From: Mytilus californianus
Lineage: Eukaryota > Mollusca > Bivalvia > Mytilida > Mytilidae
NCBI RefSeq assembly: GCF_021869535.1
Contig: NW_026262734.1
Span: 74,648,339 to 74,712,338, forward strand
Direction: 5' to 3'
DNA: 64,000 nucleotides
In this document: piece by piece, positions 35,401-47,354 of the stretch
How the letters are laid out: the number at the start of each line of letters is the position of its first letter
How positions within the stretch are numbered: the stretch's first letter is position 1
Notes under the pieces: generated by a model
What the model was told of the DNA's origin: nothing
Database searches by the model: none
Seen by the model: only the letters and a program-made list of their open reading frames with translations
Program-made: the position numbers and the translations under genes

Positions 35401-37197
35401 ACAAAATTAAACAACTCACAGGGTGAGATTCGGGTGGGCAATTATGACAAGGAAACAAAGTGTGAACCCAATTGTGGCATGTCATGTCCTTAGCAACACA
35501 ATATATATTCCTGAGTAAGGGAGTTAAATTTTAAGTAACTAAGTACAGATAATAGTTTAATAAAAAAAATAAACAGATAAGTATGATGAGCAGTTTACCA
35601 GCTTTTCTGAATCCATTAATTTTGTATAATTTGTAGCCTACATTTTAATTTTTTTTAAAGTCAGTTTTTCCATATCTTTATTCCAACTGGAAGGTTGCTA
35701 GGCAACAACAATAGGGGACATTTGCAATATTAAGTACAAGATTTTTGTGCATTGTATCTGGAAATATGTTTAAATTCTTTCCAAGTGCTTACAAATTAAT
35801 TATATATTTTCAGTAACTCAATATGATAATTCACTTTTCTCCTTAGCAACAGACATAATCCTAGGCAACAGATTTATGGTTTTTTTTAAAACAATTTTAA
35901 TATACCGGATTCTATTCTGCAACCTCTGACCCCTTTTTGCATCCACAAATTTAACTTGGCAACAAATTGCACTGCCTAGCAACAATTATCTTCTTGATTC
36001 TTGAGAATGAATAATAAACTTGACAGCAAAGATACACAAAGAAGAATTAAGACCAAGAAAGTTATAAAAAGATGCTGAGCATGCATTTAAAGAGACTGGA
36101 AGCAAAATTTCTCAGAATGAAAGAAACATTCAGAAAGTGTTTATATCACTGCATATAGAACTATTAGAGGATGCTGTTAAAATTGATGAAAAGCTGCAAC
36201 CCTATCTAGTCACTGAGAAGTGCTACAATGTTTATATAAAAGCAACACATAATCAGTAACAAGAAAGGCCGTTAACTTATAAAGTTTTAGACAGCAGTAA
36301 TTTCAGAAGTTAAAATATTAAAAGATTTCTGAAGAAAATAGAAACTACATGAGAGAAAAGAGAAAACTGCACTTCCATTTGACCAGTACATCAAGCCCTT
36401 ACACAGAAATTAACATTCTCTCGCACAAATTCACTCCCTCCCTTACTTCTTTTCATACCTCTCTCAATATTACCCTCATCCTCTCAATTCTTCCTTTTTC
36501 TCCCTATAGAACATAAAATCTTTATATACCACTCTCATAATTTACCCACACCCTCTCAATTCTTCCTATTTCTCCCCTCCCTCCATTTCTCTCTTATCCA
36601 TACCAACCTTAGCCACCTATATTAGCCTACTCTGTGTGTTGGTATACCCCATCTAAAGTTTAGTTGATGAAAAGATTTTAATCAAGAAGTACCGAGCATG
36701 GAAGAATAAAAATTTCAACATTGAAAAGATCAAAACTTTTTGACATGAAACATGAAATTTCTTTTTTTGTATTGAGCCAATTTTGAAGTTGTAGTTTTTA
36801 TTTTCAATATTAAATGGTTATATCATTTCTTGAAATTTAAGGTAAAAGCCAAAGTTACATTACAAGCCAAAATGTGTGATGTAAATTATAAAAATAAATT
36901 ATCCTTGGATAACCATGCATTATGCAGCCAAATGTGTATATTTATTTCTCTAAATGCACCCATTGTAAAAAAAAAATTTAATCAACGTGTGGTACGTTTG
37001 ATCTCAGTTCTTCATTGGTTAAAATCCGATTATGACGTCGAATTTTCTTGCTTTCCTCTGAATTTTCCTATTGTGACGGCATGAAAAAAGGCGACCATGC
37101 CTGATGACGTCACATAGAAAGAACACATCTTTTTGCAGATCATGCAAAAAGAAGGAACAAGTTTGCCTGCATATTGTTTGAAAATCATTAGAGAAAC
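35401..37197. other. AT-rich region with a pyrimidine-rich stretch, no gene seen
   Basis: About 36410-36610 is strongly C/T-biased on the + strand (ctctc, ttccttt, ctccct runs). A consensus CRE-like word (tgacgtca) lies near 37105, but it sits in what looks like the flank of a hairpin element. No exon was recognised. Confidence 0.4.
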
Positions 37198-37359
37198 AGA
37201 TTCCACCACCAAATCTCGTGTAATACGATATTTATCCACTCTCGACAGTTAAATTTTAAACATTTAAAAACGCTCGGCGAGGCTCGCGTTTTAAATTTGA
37301 AAAATTAACTGTCTCGAGTGGATAAATATCGTATCACACTCGATGCAGTGGTAGAATCT
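37198..37359. repeat. Long imperfect hairpin, about 75-bp arms, loop ctcggcgaggctcg
   Basis: The left arm agattccaccaccaaatctc through tacgatatttatccactc and cgacagttaa pairs with the right arm ttaactgtctcgagtggata through aatatcgtatcacactcg and tggtagaatct. There are a few mismatches and a 2-bp gap. The centre is GC-rich (cgctcggcgaggctcgcg) in otherwise AT-rich DNA. Similar hairpins with unrelated arms lie at 52791, 52885, 54899 and 61487. Confidence 0.88.
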
Positions 37360-37659
37360 ATATATATCTGAAAGGTGTAAAAATATTTTTAAAACAATTA
37401 AAAATTAAATAGAAAAATGTAAAAGTCCAAAAGTAAAAATTGCCAAAAGTTTTTAAAATGCCAAATGGTACAAAAGTACCTGTCTGCTTGTACTAGCCAG
37501 CTGGCCTGTGGGTTATCTGGACTTTAAGGTGCTAGTACACCAAGACAAAATGCCTGCAGTAAGACACCTGCCTCTTCCTTTTGGAAGTACCAGTTTTTAA
37601 AGTCTCTGATTTGACTTTGATATGACTTATACGGCAAGTTTTTTTAAAAAAAAAAGCGT

Positions 37660-37995
37660 CATTAAAATGTTGGTAAAAAAGGTAAAATATTCTATTTAAA
37701 ATTTTGATGAAACAATAAGATCTCCAGAAATAAAATTTTGTAAAAATTAAAACTAGTAAAACATCCCCAATCAAAATTCTATAAAAACAGTAAAATATCC
37801 CCAATCAAAATTTAGATAAATACAGTAAAATATCCCCCAATTAAAATTAAGAGATAAAAACACTAAAATATCCCCAACTAAATTTTGGATAATAACTTAA
37901 ACATCCCCCATTAAATTTGGATAAAAGCAGTAAAATAATCCCAATTAAAATTTGGATAAAAAATAGTAATGACCCATTTAAAATAATGATAAAAA
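37660..37995 (+). repeat. 35-bp AT-rich tandem array, segment 1
   Basis: Units of about 35 bp: ccccaattaaaattttgata followed by aaaacagtaaaatat. The array breaks at 37995/37996 where a family A element begins, and the same units resume at 39769 and again at 42954. Confidence 0.85.
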
Positions 37996-39768
37996 CCATA
38001 AGGTTCAATACCACAAAAGGAAGGTTCGGATTGATTTTGGGGGTTTATGGTACCAACAGTTAAGGAAAAAGGGGCCAAAAATAAGCATTTTTTGTAACTT
38101 CCAGACATAACTTGTGTGTTAGTGTATGGATCTCTCTGACATTGTACTGTGACCTACCATACCACAAAGGGAAGGCTGGGATTGATTTTGGTGGTAATTG
38201 CCTCAAAATTTTAGGAATTAGGGGCAAAAAAAGGGGCAAAAAACAAGCATTTTTCTAGTTTCATGATAATAACTTGTGTGTAAGTGTATGGATCTTTCTG
38301 AAATTGTACTACAAGGTTCCATATCACAAAGGAAAAGCTGGAATTTAGTTTGGGTGTAATTACCCAAAACGTTTAGGAATAAGGGGCCAAAAGGGGGCCA
38401 AAAATAAGCATTCTTCTAGTTTCCAGACAATAACTTGTGTTCAAGTGTATGAATCTCTCTGAAATTGTACTGCAACTTACCATACCACAAAGGGAAGGCT
38501 GGGATTGATTTTTGGGGGTAATTGCCTCAAAATTTTAGGAATTAGGGGCAAAAAAGGGGCAAAAAAAACAAGCATTTTTCTAGTTTCAGGACAATAACTT
38601 GTGTGTAAGTGTATGGATCTTTATGAAATTGTACTACAAGGTTCCATATCACAAAGGGAAAGCTGGGTTTGAGTTTGGGGGTAATTGCCTTAAACGTTTA
38701 GGAATTTGGGGGCCAAAAGGGGCCACAAAGGGAAGGTTGGGATTGAGTTTTTTTTTTTTTTTTTGGGGGGGGGGGGGGGTGATGAATCATAAGGGGGTTC
38801 AAAAAATTTGGGGGAGGGATTTTTTTTTCCTTTTTTCCTTTTTTTATGGTATCTACTTTAAAAAATGTGTCCGGTGTACCCCGGCCAACCAACCAAGATG
38901 GCCGCCATGGCTAAAAATAGAACATAGGGGTAAAATGTAGATTTTGGCTTAAAATATCTCTGAAACCAAAAGCATTAAGAGCAAATCTGACATGGGATAA
39001 AATTGTTCATTAGGTCAAGATCTATCTGCCCTTAAATTTTCAGACCAATCAGGCAACACGTTGTTGGGTTGCTGCCCCTGAATTGGTAATTTTATGAAAA
39101 TTTTGCATGCTTTTGGTTATTATCTTGAATATTATTATAGATAGAGATAAACTGTAAACAGCAATAATGTAACAGCAAAGTAAGATCTACAAATAAGTCA
39201 ACATGACCAAAATTGTCAATTGACCCCTTAAGGAGTTATTGCCCTTTATAGTCAATTTTTTACAATTTTCATAAATTTTGTAAATTTTTGTAAATTTTTA
39301 CAAAATATTTTCCACTGTAACTACCTGGCCAAGTTCATTATAGATAGAGATAATTGTAAGCAGCAAGAATGTTCAGTAAAGTAAGATCTACAAACACATC
39401 ACCATCACCAAAACACAATTTTGTCATGAATCCATCTGTGTCCTTTGTTTAATATGCACATAGACCAAGGTGAGCAACACAGGCTCTTTAGAGCATCTAG
39501 TTTTCTTTAAAAATTTTCCATTTTAAATTGGTTATTTCTGATTTATATATAAAAGCAAATAATAATGATATGGTTTGAATAGGTAAATTAAATTTTTTTA
39601 AGTTCTTTAGACCACATTCATTCTGTGTCAGAAACCTATGCTGTGTCAAATATTTAATAACAATCCAAATTCAGTGCTGTATCAAGCTTGAATGGTGTGT
39701 CCATACTTGCCCCAACTGTTCAGGGTTCGACCTCTGCGGTCGTATCAAGCTGCGCCCAGCGGAGCATT
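37996..39768 (+). mobile_element. Family A element lacking its left end, inside the 35-bp array
   Basis: Starts within a core unit (ataaggttcaataccacaaa), runs through about five units, a poly-T/poly-G junction (15 G at 38765-38779) and the right arm closing tgcggtcgtatcaagctgcg. It is interrupted at 38846-39503 by a family D fragment. The 35-bp array lies on both sides. Confidence 0.8.
38846..39503 (+). mobile_element. Family D fragment nested in family A
   Basis: Shares accaaccaagatggcc, aaaaatagaacatagggg, gttgttgggttgctgcccct and the end aggtgagcaacacaggctct plus catctagtt with the copy at 10359-11312. The left end is missing. The family A sequence is continuous across it: t-rich tract ending near 38845, then tttaaaaattttccatttta at 39505. 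This fits an insertion or gene-conversion tract within the right arm. Confidence 0.75.
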
Positions 39769-40137
39769 TGATTAAAATTAAGATAAAAAAAAAACCTTAA
39801 AACATCCCAGATTAAAATTTTGATAAAAACAGTAAAATATCGATCCCAATTAAAGTAAAATATCCCATTTAAAATTTTGATGAAAACAGTAAAACATCTC
39901 CAATTAAAATTTGAATAAAAATAAAATTTGGCTAAAAACAGTACAAAACATTCCCAATTAGAATTGGATAAACATAAAAAATACCCTGTCCCTGTTAAAA
40001 ACAATAAAATGACCCAATTAATATTAGGATAAAAAACAGTAAAACATCCCCAATTAAAATTTTGATAAAAACAGTAAAATATCCCCAACTAAAATATGGA
40101 TAAAAACACTAAAACATCCCCAAATAAAATTTTCATA
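39769..40137 (+). repeat. 35-bp AT-rich tandem array, segment 2
   Basis: Same unit as segment 1 (ccccaattaaaattttgata). It ends at ttttcata where a family F element begins. The - strand frame of 122 codons here (repeated FYFNWD.FTVFIKIL) is an artefact of a period close to 36 bp. Confidence 0.85.
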
Positions 40138-42953
40138 ACAAGAGTGGACACACAGAAATGTCTCGCCTGTCGTGTATTTTTAATTGAAGTTATGTTGAAG
40201 TAAATGCTATCAGACATACATTATAAATTTTAAGCTGTAAATAATGAGATAATGTCGTTGCTGCTGATGCCTGTATGAACCCTGCCAGACAGACAGATAC
40301 GCCTTACAATCATTCCATGCACCAATAGAAAATTAAAGGATATGGAGTTAATGTACATGGGACAAAATCGCTAAAAAATAAATAGAAAACATAGAAAATT
40401 ATCAATGAACAGGGCTTTTATTCCTGTAAGTGTTCTTCATCTTGACAGTTGATGTAGGGTTTTCAACAATGAACGAATCATTCACACCCTACAACAAGGC
40501 CAAGACGGTCCCTATCGTCGACTTAAGCGGTACTATTGATAAAAATAAACCACAGTTCACCTTCTTGCTCATATAGTTGACCTATTGCTTATATTTTCTA
40601 AGAAACAAAGTTCAGCATTAAAACTTAACATTGACCAATGAGCCATGTAAAAGGGGTTAAGGTCATATGATACCTGGCGGACAGACATAAACACCTTATA
40701 AACATTCCATACACCAAATATAGTTGACCTATTGCTTATAGTTGAACAAAAATAGACCAAAACACCAAATTTTAACACTGAGCAATGAACCGTGAAAATC
40801 AGGTCAAGGTCAGATAAAACCTGCGAGACAGACATGTACATCCTAAAATATTACCATACACCAAATATAAGTCACCTATTGCATATAGTATAAGAAAAAA
40901 GGACCAAAACTAAAAAACTTAACTTTGACCACTGAACCATGAAAATGAGGTCAAGGTCAGATGACACCTGCCATTTGGACATGTACACCTTACAATCATT
41001 CCATAATCCAAATACTAGTATAGTTGACCTATTGCTGAAAGTATAAGAAAAATAGACCAAAAACAAAAACTTAACACTGAGCAATGAACCATAAAAATGA
41101 GGTCAAGGTCAAATAAAACATGCCAGACTGACATGTACATCGTAAAATATTTTCATACACCAAATATAGTTGATTTATTTTATACAGTATAAGAAAAACA
41201 GACCAAAACACAAAAACTTACCTTTAACCAATGAACCATGAAAATGAGGTCAAGGTCAAATAACACCTGCCAGTTGGACATGTAAACCTAACACTCATTC
41301 CATACACCAAACATAGTAGACCTATTGCATACAATACAAGAAAAACAGACCAAAACACAAAAAACTAAACTATTACCACTGAACCATGAAAATGAGGTCA
41401 AGGTCAGATGACACCTGCCAGTTGGACATGTACACCTTACAATCATTACATACACCAAATATAGTAGACCTATTGCTTATAGTATTTGAGATATGGACTT
41501 GACCACGAAAACTTAACCTTGTTCACTGATCCATGAAATGAGGTCGAGGTCAAATGATAACTGTCTGACGTGCATGAGGACCTTGCGAAGTACGCACATA
41601 CCAAATATAGTTATCCTATTACTCATAATAAGAGAGAAATTAACATTACAAAAAATCTGAACTTTTTATGCTTCCGCCGTAGCGGCGGGGGCATTAAGTT
41701 TTACCCTTGTCCGTCTGTACGTACGTACGAACGTACGTCCCGAAACTTATACACAATGCTTATAACCACAAAACACAGATCAAGTTTGAATTTTGGTGGC
41801 GGCACTTAAACCGTTCTAGAGTTATGCCCCTTTATAAATGGAAAAATTCCAAAATTTTTAGTTTCCGTTCTCTAACTTAAGTTTGCCTCAACCAAATGTT
41901 ATGAAACTTATACACAATGCTTATTACCACAAAACACAGATCAAGTATAAATGGGAAAATTGCAAAATTTTTATTTTCTTCTAAATATCAAGTAATTTCT
42001 AAATTGGAGTTATCTTCCTTTGTCCATGATTATAGTTGAATGAACTACAATCAATACTTTATACAATGCAATGTTCAATTTTGACTTCCACAGATCAAGT
42101 TGAATTTGGGTAGTGTCAATTTAACTATTATTGAGTTATGCCCTTTATAAATCGAAAGATTGCAAAATTTTTAGTTTCCATTCTGTAACTTAAGTTTGCC
42201 CCAACCAAACATTATGAAACCTATACACAATATTCATTACCACAAAACTAAGATCAAGTACAAATTTTTTGTTTCCGTTTTCTAACTTTAGTTTGCCTCA
42301 ACCAAATGTTATGAAACTTATACACAATGCTTATTACTACATAATACAGATTAAATACGAAATTTGGTGGCGACACTTTTACCATTCTTGAGTTATGTCC
42401 CTTTATAAACATAAAAATTGCTGAATTTTTCGTTTCCGTTCTCTAACTTTAGTTTGTCTCAACCAAATGTTATAAAACTTATACACAACCGTTCTAGAGT
42501 TATGCGTGTTTACAAATAGAAAAAATGCTAAATTTTTAGTTTCTGTTCTCTACTTTAGTTAGCCTCAACCAAATGTTATGAGACTTACACACAATGCTTA
42601 TTACCACAAAACTCAGATCAAGTTCAAATTTGGGTAGAGTCACTTTTACGGTTCTTCAGTTATGTCCCTTTATAACTTTATGATATGCAAGCGGGGGCAT
42701 CATCTGTGTCCACATGTGGACACTATCCACATTTATTTTTCCAGTAGTCACTGAACCATGAAAATGAGGCCAAGGACAATGGTCATATGACAGACAGAAA
42801 CTTCATAACATAAGGCATCTATATACCAAGTATGAAGCATCCAGGTCTTTTACTTTCTGAAAAAACAAAGCTTTTAAGAAGTTAGTTAACGCTGCCGCCG
42901 CCGGATCACTATCCCTATGTCGAGCTTTCTGAGACAAAAGTCACAGGCTCGAC
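40138..42953 (+). mobile_element. Family F core-repeat element with a nested family C element
   Basis: Starts acaagagtggacacacagaa then atgtctcgcct, followed by about nine units of around 149 bp (accatgaaaatgaggtcaag, acatgtacaccttacaatc, tagttgacctattgcttata). It ends with a GCC-rich module and tatgtcgagctttctgagac then cacaggctcgac. Positions 41668-42735 are a nested family C element. A second copy lies at 45147-46376. It is inserted in the 35-bp array. Confidence 0.8.
41668..42735 (+). mobile_element. Family C element, longer copy, nested in family F
   Basis: Begins atgcttccgccgtagcggcg then ggggcat (hairpin), then gtccgtctgtacgtacgtac, then about six 120-160 bp units (gcctcaaccaaatgttatga, 'aactttagtttgcc'), and ends gcaagcgggggcatcatctg. 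The host sequence on each side (atctgaacttttt | ccagtagtcactgaaccatg) is contiguous at 46118-46150 in the sister family F copy. That copy serves as an empty-site comparison. Confidence 0.8.
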
Positions 42954-43118
42954 AAAAACAGTAAAATATCCAAGATTAAAATTTGAATATAAACCCCAAA
43001 ACATCCCCAATTAAAATTTGGATAAAAAACAGTAATATATCCCCATTTAAAATTTGGATAAAAACAGTAAAACATCCCCAATTAAAATTTGGATAAAAAC
43101 AATTAAATATCCCCAAAA
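42954..43118 (+). repeat. 35-bp AT-rich tandem array, segment 3
   Basis: Resumes aaaaacagtaaaatatccaa directly after the family F end. The junction is in register with ttttcata before 40138, so segments 2 and 3 were once contiguous. Confidence 0.82.
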
Positions 43119-43879
43119 TTAAAATGAGGCTATATAATCTCCATGGAAACGATACTTGCAAATGCCAATAGATGTGCATACCAAATGTAATTGAATAAAC
43201 TTCATCTTAAACTGATCTAATCAAAAACTAATACATGTAAACTAAGCAAAAGTTTCAAAGTCGAAAGACCATGACTGAGGGTGCGGGGCCAAATTATTCT
43301 CCATGGAAATGAGATGTGCTAATGCTTATACAACTGAATACCAATTAACATTGGCCTATCACTAATGGTTCCCCTTGAACTGACATAATCACAAGCTAAT
43401 ACATGTAAACTAAGCAAAATTTTCAAAGTCAATAGACCATGACTAAGGAGGCATATCCAAATAATCTCCATGGAAATGAGATATGCCAATGCTTATACAA
43501 CTGCATACCACTAGTGGTTCCCCATAAACTGACATAATCACAAACTAATTCATGTAAACCTAAGCAAAAGTTTCAAAGTCAATAGACCATGACTGAGGGG
43601 GCAGGGCCAAATAATCTCCATGGAAATGAGATGTGCCAATGCTAATACAACTGCATACCAAATATCATTGACCTACCACTTGTGGTTCATCATAAACTAG
43701 ACCTAATCACAAACTAAAACATTGTTGACACCACCACCAACGGAAACAGCATACATATGTCTCGCTTTTTGACTCCGTCAAGGCGAGACAAAAACTATGC
43801 TTATTATACTATCATTTAATAGATTTTAATACAGTCTGAAAACAGATTGTAAAGGGTTCAGTAGAATCAGTGTCCTGCC

Positions 43880-43970
43880 CACAAGTTGAAGTTCAGCTGT
43901 TTTTGCTCTTTGGTCGGGTTGTTGTCTCTTTGACACATTCCCCATTTCCATTCTCAATTTTAATTTTACT
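43880..43970 (-). repeat. Short inverted copy of the 32.6-kb dispersed repeat
   Basis: Read on the - strand it contains aaaattgagaatggaaatgg, ggaatgtgtcaaagagacaa and caacccgacca, matching 32618-32670. No function is inferred. Confidence 0.7.
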
Positions 43971-44888
43971 GCTGTCAGTGCAAAAGTTAAATATTGACTG
44001 ACCAAAACTTGTGAGCCCATTTATCAGTAAAATATAGTAAATAAATAAGAAAAGTCTTCATTTTGATCAGAGTATTATTTCTTTCTTGATTATGAAGAAG
44101 CTTCTGTCCAAATTTTTTAAAACTCTTGAAATTATAAACTGTTGACAGAGCTATGTCTTGTCTTTTTGTAATTTTGACAGTATAATGCAAATATTGAATA
44201 CAAATGGCAATATTTAAACATGTAAACTATGCAAAATATTCAAAGTCCATGAAACATAACTTAAGGTGCAGGACCAAATAACCTCCATGAAAATCATGCT
44301 AATGCCAAATCTTATAAAACTGCATACCATTGTTACCATTGGCTTATCAAAGGTGGCTACCATAATACTAACCTAAACACAAACTTCAACTTGTAAACAA
44401 TGTCAATAAACCCTGATTAGAGCCGGGTGGGGCAAAATAATCTTCATGGAAAAGAAGACTTGCAAATGCTAATTCTATCATTGACTTAACATTAATTAGT
44501 GGTTCCTCTTACACTGATCTAATCACAGACTTTAACATATAAACTATGCAAAACATTCAAAGTCAATAGACCATGACTGAGCCAAATAATCTCCATAGAA
44601 ATGAGATGTGCCAATGTTGATGTATCTGCATACCAAATATCATTTTCCTACCACAAGTGGTTTCCTTTAAACTGACCTTTATGTTTAATCACAAACTAAT
44701 GCATGTTAAGTAAGCAAAAGTTTCAAAGTCAATAGACCATGACTGAAGGGGTTGGACAAATTTTCTCCATGGAAATGAGATGTGTGAATGCTAATACCAC
44801 TGCATACTAAATATTATTGACCTTTCATTAGTGGTTCCCCATAAACTGACCTAATCATAAACTAATACATTGTTGAAGCTGCCAACAG

Positions 44889-45056
44889 TAGGGGCGGATC
44901 CAGGACTTTCGGTTAGGGGGAGCGCAAACTTAAAAAAAAATTTTGAGGTAAAATTATCGAAATATTCTTTATTAAGCTGAGGACAACCCATGCTTTGCAA
45001 ATTTTAGGGGGAGGGTGCACACACGCCACGCCCCCGCCTGAATCCGCCCCTGAACA
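44889..45056. mobile_element. Small element with aggggcggatcc inverted ends
   Basis: About 170 bp running from taggggcggatccaggactt to gaatccgcccctg. The ends are inverted repeats of about 14 bp (aggggcggatcca / tgaatccgcccct). The flanks ccaacag and gaacag suggest a short target duplication (aacag). The uninterrupted family H context (ccaacggaaacagcatac) is seen at 43737. There is no coding capacity, so it is MITE-like. Confidence 0.7.
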
Positions 45057-45146
45057 GAAACAGCATACCTAAGTCTAGTTTTTTGACTCCATCAAGGCAA
45101 GACAAAAATGGGAATTCTTCAACATGTAAACTATGCCAAAGAAGTA

Positions 45147-46376
45147 CAAGAGTGCACACGCTGAAATGTCTCGCCTTCTTTACTAATCATTGATATTATG
45201 TTGATAGTTCTAAATATAAAGCTTTACTACAACTATCACACAAACTTAACATAATCCAAGAAAATGAGGTCAAGGTCATATAAACCAAACAAGAAATACA
45301 TGTACACCTTACAATCATTCAATACACTAAATATAGTTGAACTATTGCTTATAGTTTCTAAGATACAGACTTAACCAAGAAAACTAAACATTGACTAATG
45401 AACCATCAAAATGAGGTCAAGGTCAGATGAACCATGCCAGGCAGACATGTACAGCTTGCAATCCTTCCATACAACAAATATAGTAGACCTATTGCATACA
45501 GTATAAGAAAAACAGACCAAAACACAAAAACTTAACTATAACCACTGAACCATGAAAATGAGGTCAAGGTCAGATGACACCTGCCAGTTGGACATGTACA
45601 CCTTACAGTCCTTCTATACACCGAATATGCTATTGCTTCTAGTATCTGAGATATGGACTTGACCACCAAAACTTAACCTTGTTCACTGATCCATGAAATG
45701 AGGTCGAGGTCAAGTGAAAACTGTCTGATGTGCATGAGGACCTTGCAAGGTACGCACATACCAAATATAGTTATGAACAAATCCATGATAGTTTAAGAAA
45801 GTTATTAAAATTTTTAAATCTTTTAACCACAGAGTGAATGTAATGTTAACTGGCAGAAAAACTAAGTCCATTTATAAGAAAAATACGGATAATCAGGATT
45901 TTTTTTTTACAAAATTTACTTCTGGATACTATCTTATGATCACAAACAAGCTTCTGTCCAAAGTTTGGTAGAAATCCAAGATAGTTTACGAAAGTTATTA
46001 AAATTTCAAAAACTTTAACCACAGAGTGAATATTTGTGGACGTCGCCGCCGACGACGACGACGGAATGTAGGATCGCTATGTCTTGCTTTTTCGACAAAA
46101 GTCGCAGGCTCGACAAAAATCTGAACTTTTTTTTCAAGTAGTCACTGAACCATGAAAATGAGGTCATGGACAATGGACAAGTGACAGACGGAAACTTCGT
46201 AACATAAGGCATCTATATACAAAGTATGAAGCATCCAGGTCTTCCATCTTCTAAAATACAAAGCTTTTAAGAAGTTAGCTAACGCCGCCGCCGCCGGATC
46301 ACTATCCCTTAATAATAATAATGTCGAGCTTTCTGCGACAAAAATCGAAGGCTCGACAATAAAACCACAGGACTTT
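45147..46376 (+). mobile_element. Family F core-repeat element, second copy
   Basis: Starts caagagtgcacacgctgaaa then tgtctcgccttc, about four 149-bp units, and ends with the GCC-rich module and tgtcgagctttctgcgacaa, aggctcgac. Positions 45775-46114 belong to family E and replace about 35 bp present in the 40.1-kb copy, so this is not a simple insertion. Confidence 0.78.
45775..46114 (+). mobile_element. Family E segment inside family F
   Basis: Carries ccatgatagtttaagaaagt, aaccacagagtgaatgtaat, ttctggatactatcttatga, and ends with gacgtcgccgccgacgacga, ttcgacaaaagtcgcaggct, cgac. It has about one and a half core units plus the terminal module. Confidence 0.72.
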
Positions 46377-46479
46377 ATAACCTACATAGAAATGAGATGA
46401 GATACCAATACGTTTTAAAAAAATCGTAAGGGTTCCACGGAACCCAGTGTCTCGCCTACTTTTGCTGTTAGTCGCAGGC

Positions 46480-47290
46480 TCAACAAAAATGGGGAAATAA
46501 TTATTAAAAATTTTCCTCTAGATACTATCTTTTGATTGTAAGAAGCTTCTGTTCAAGTTTGGTAAGAATCCAGGATGGTTTATGAATCTAATAAATGTTT
46601 TAAAAACTTTAACTGCAGACTGTATGTAATGTTAACTGGAAGAAAAACTAAGTCCATTCATAAGTAATATACGGAAAAACAGGAAATTTTTTTTTACAAA
46701 ATTTCCTTCTAGATACTAGCTTTTGATCATAAACAAGCTTCTGTCCAAGTTTGGTAGAAATCCAGGATAGTTTAAGAAAGTTATTAAAATTTTGAAAACT
46801 TTAACCACAGAGTGAATGTAATGTTAACTAGCAGAAAAACTAAGTTCATTTATAAGTAATATACGGATAAACAGGATTTTTTTTTTTACAAAATTTACTT
46901 CTGGATACTATCTTATGATCATAAACCAGATTCTGTCCAAGTTTGTTAGAAATCCAGGATAGTTTAAGAAAGTTATTAAAATTTGAAAAACTTTTAACCA
47001 CAGAGTGAATGTTATGTTAACTGGAAGAAAAACTAAGTCCATTTATGAGTAAAATACGGATAAACTGATTTTTTTTTTTACAAAATTTACTTCTGGATAC
47101 TATTTTATGATCATAAACAAGCTTCTGTCCAAGGTTGGTACAAATCCAGGATAGTTTAAGAAAGTTATTAAAATTTGAAAAACTTTAACCACAGAGTGAA
47201 TATTTGTGGACGCCGCCGACGCCGACGACGACGACGGAATGTAGGATCGCTATGTCTCGCTTTTGCGACAAAAGTCGCAGGCTCGACAAT
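46480..47290 (+). mobile_element. Family E core-repeat element
   Basis: About four units of around 190 bp: cttctgtccaagtttggtag, aatccaggatagtttaagaa, aaccacagagtgaatgtaat, gttaactggcagaaaaacta. It closes with a (GAC)n tract (gccgacgacgacgacggaat) and ctcgcttttgcgacaaaagt, cgcaggctcgac. The opposite-orientation copy is at 4857-5400. Confidence 0.82.
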
Positions 47291-47354
47291 GACAGAAAAA
47301 GTCTGATCTGATAAAAGATTTTGAGGGAAATTACTAATGAAAATTGTTTCTATT

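Larger units (their letters stand above)
43119..45115 (+). mobile_element. Family H core-repeat elements (two copies)
   Basis: Units of about 150 bp: ctccatggaaatgagatgtg, ccaatgctaatacaactgca, 'gtggttccccataaactga' and caaagtcaatagaccatgac. Copy 1 ends near 43793 with ggaaacagcatacatatgtc, tcgctttttgactccgtcaa and ggcgagacaaa. Copy 2 ends near 45107 with the same module. The module itself folds (tgtctcgc...gcgagaca). A small inverted-repeat element is inserted in copy 2. Confidence 0.75.

Noticed and set aside
37102..37112. CRE-like tgacgtca as a promoter element
   Set aside because: No adjacent gene; it sits in the flank of a hairpin element where similar words recur.
40200..47290. Possible satellite centromere
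   Set aside because: The core repeats are short mixed-family arrays with defined element ends, not a long homogeneous satellite.
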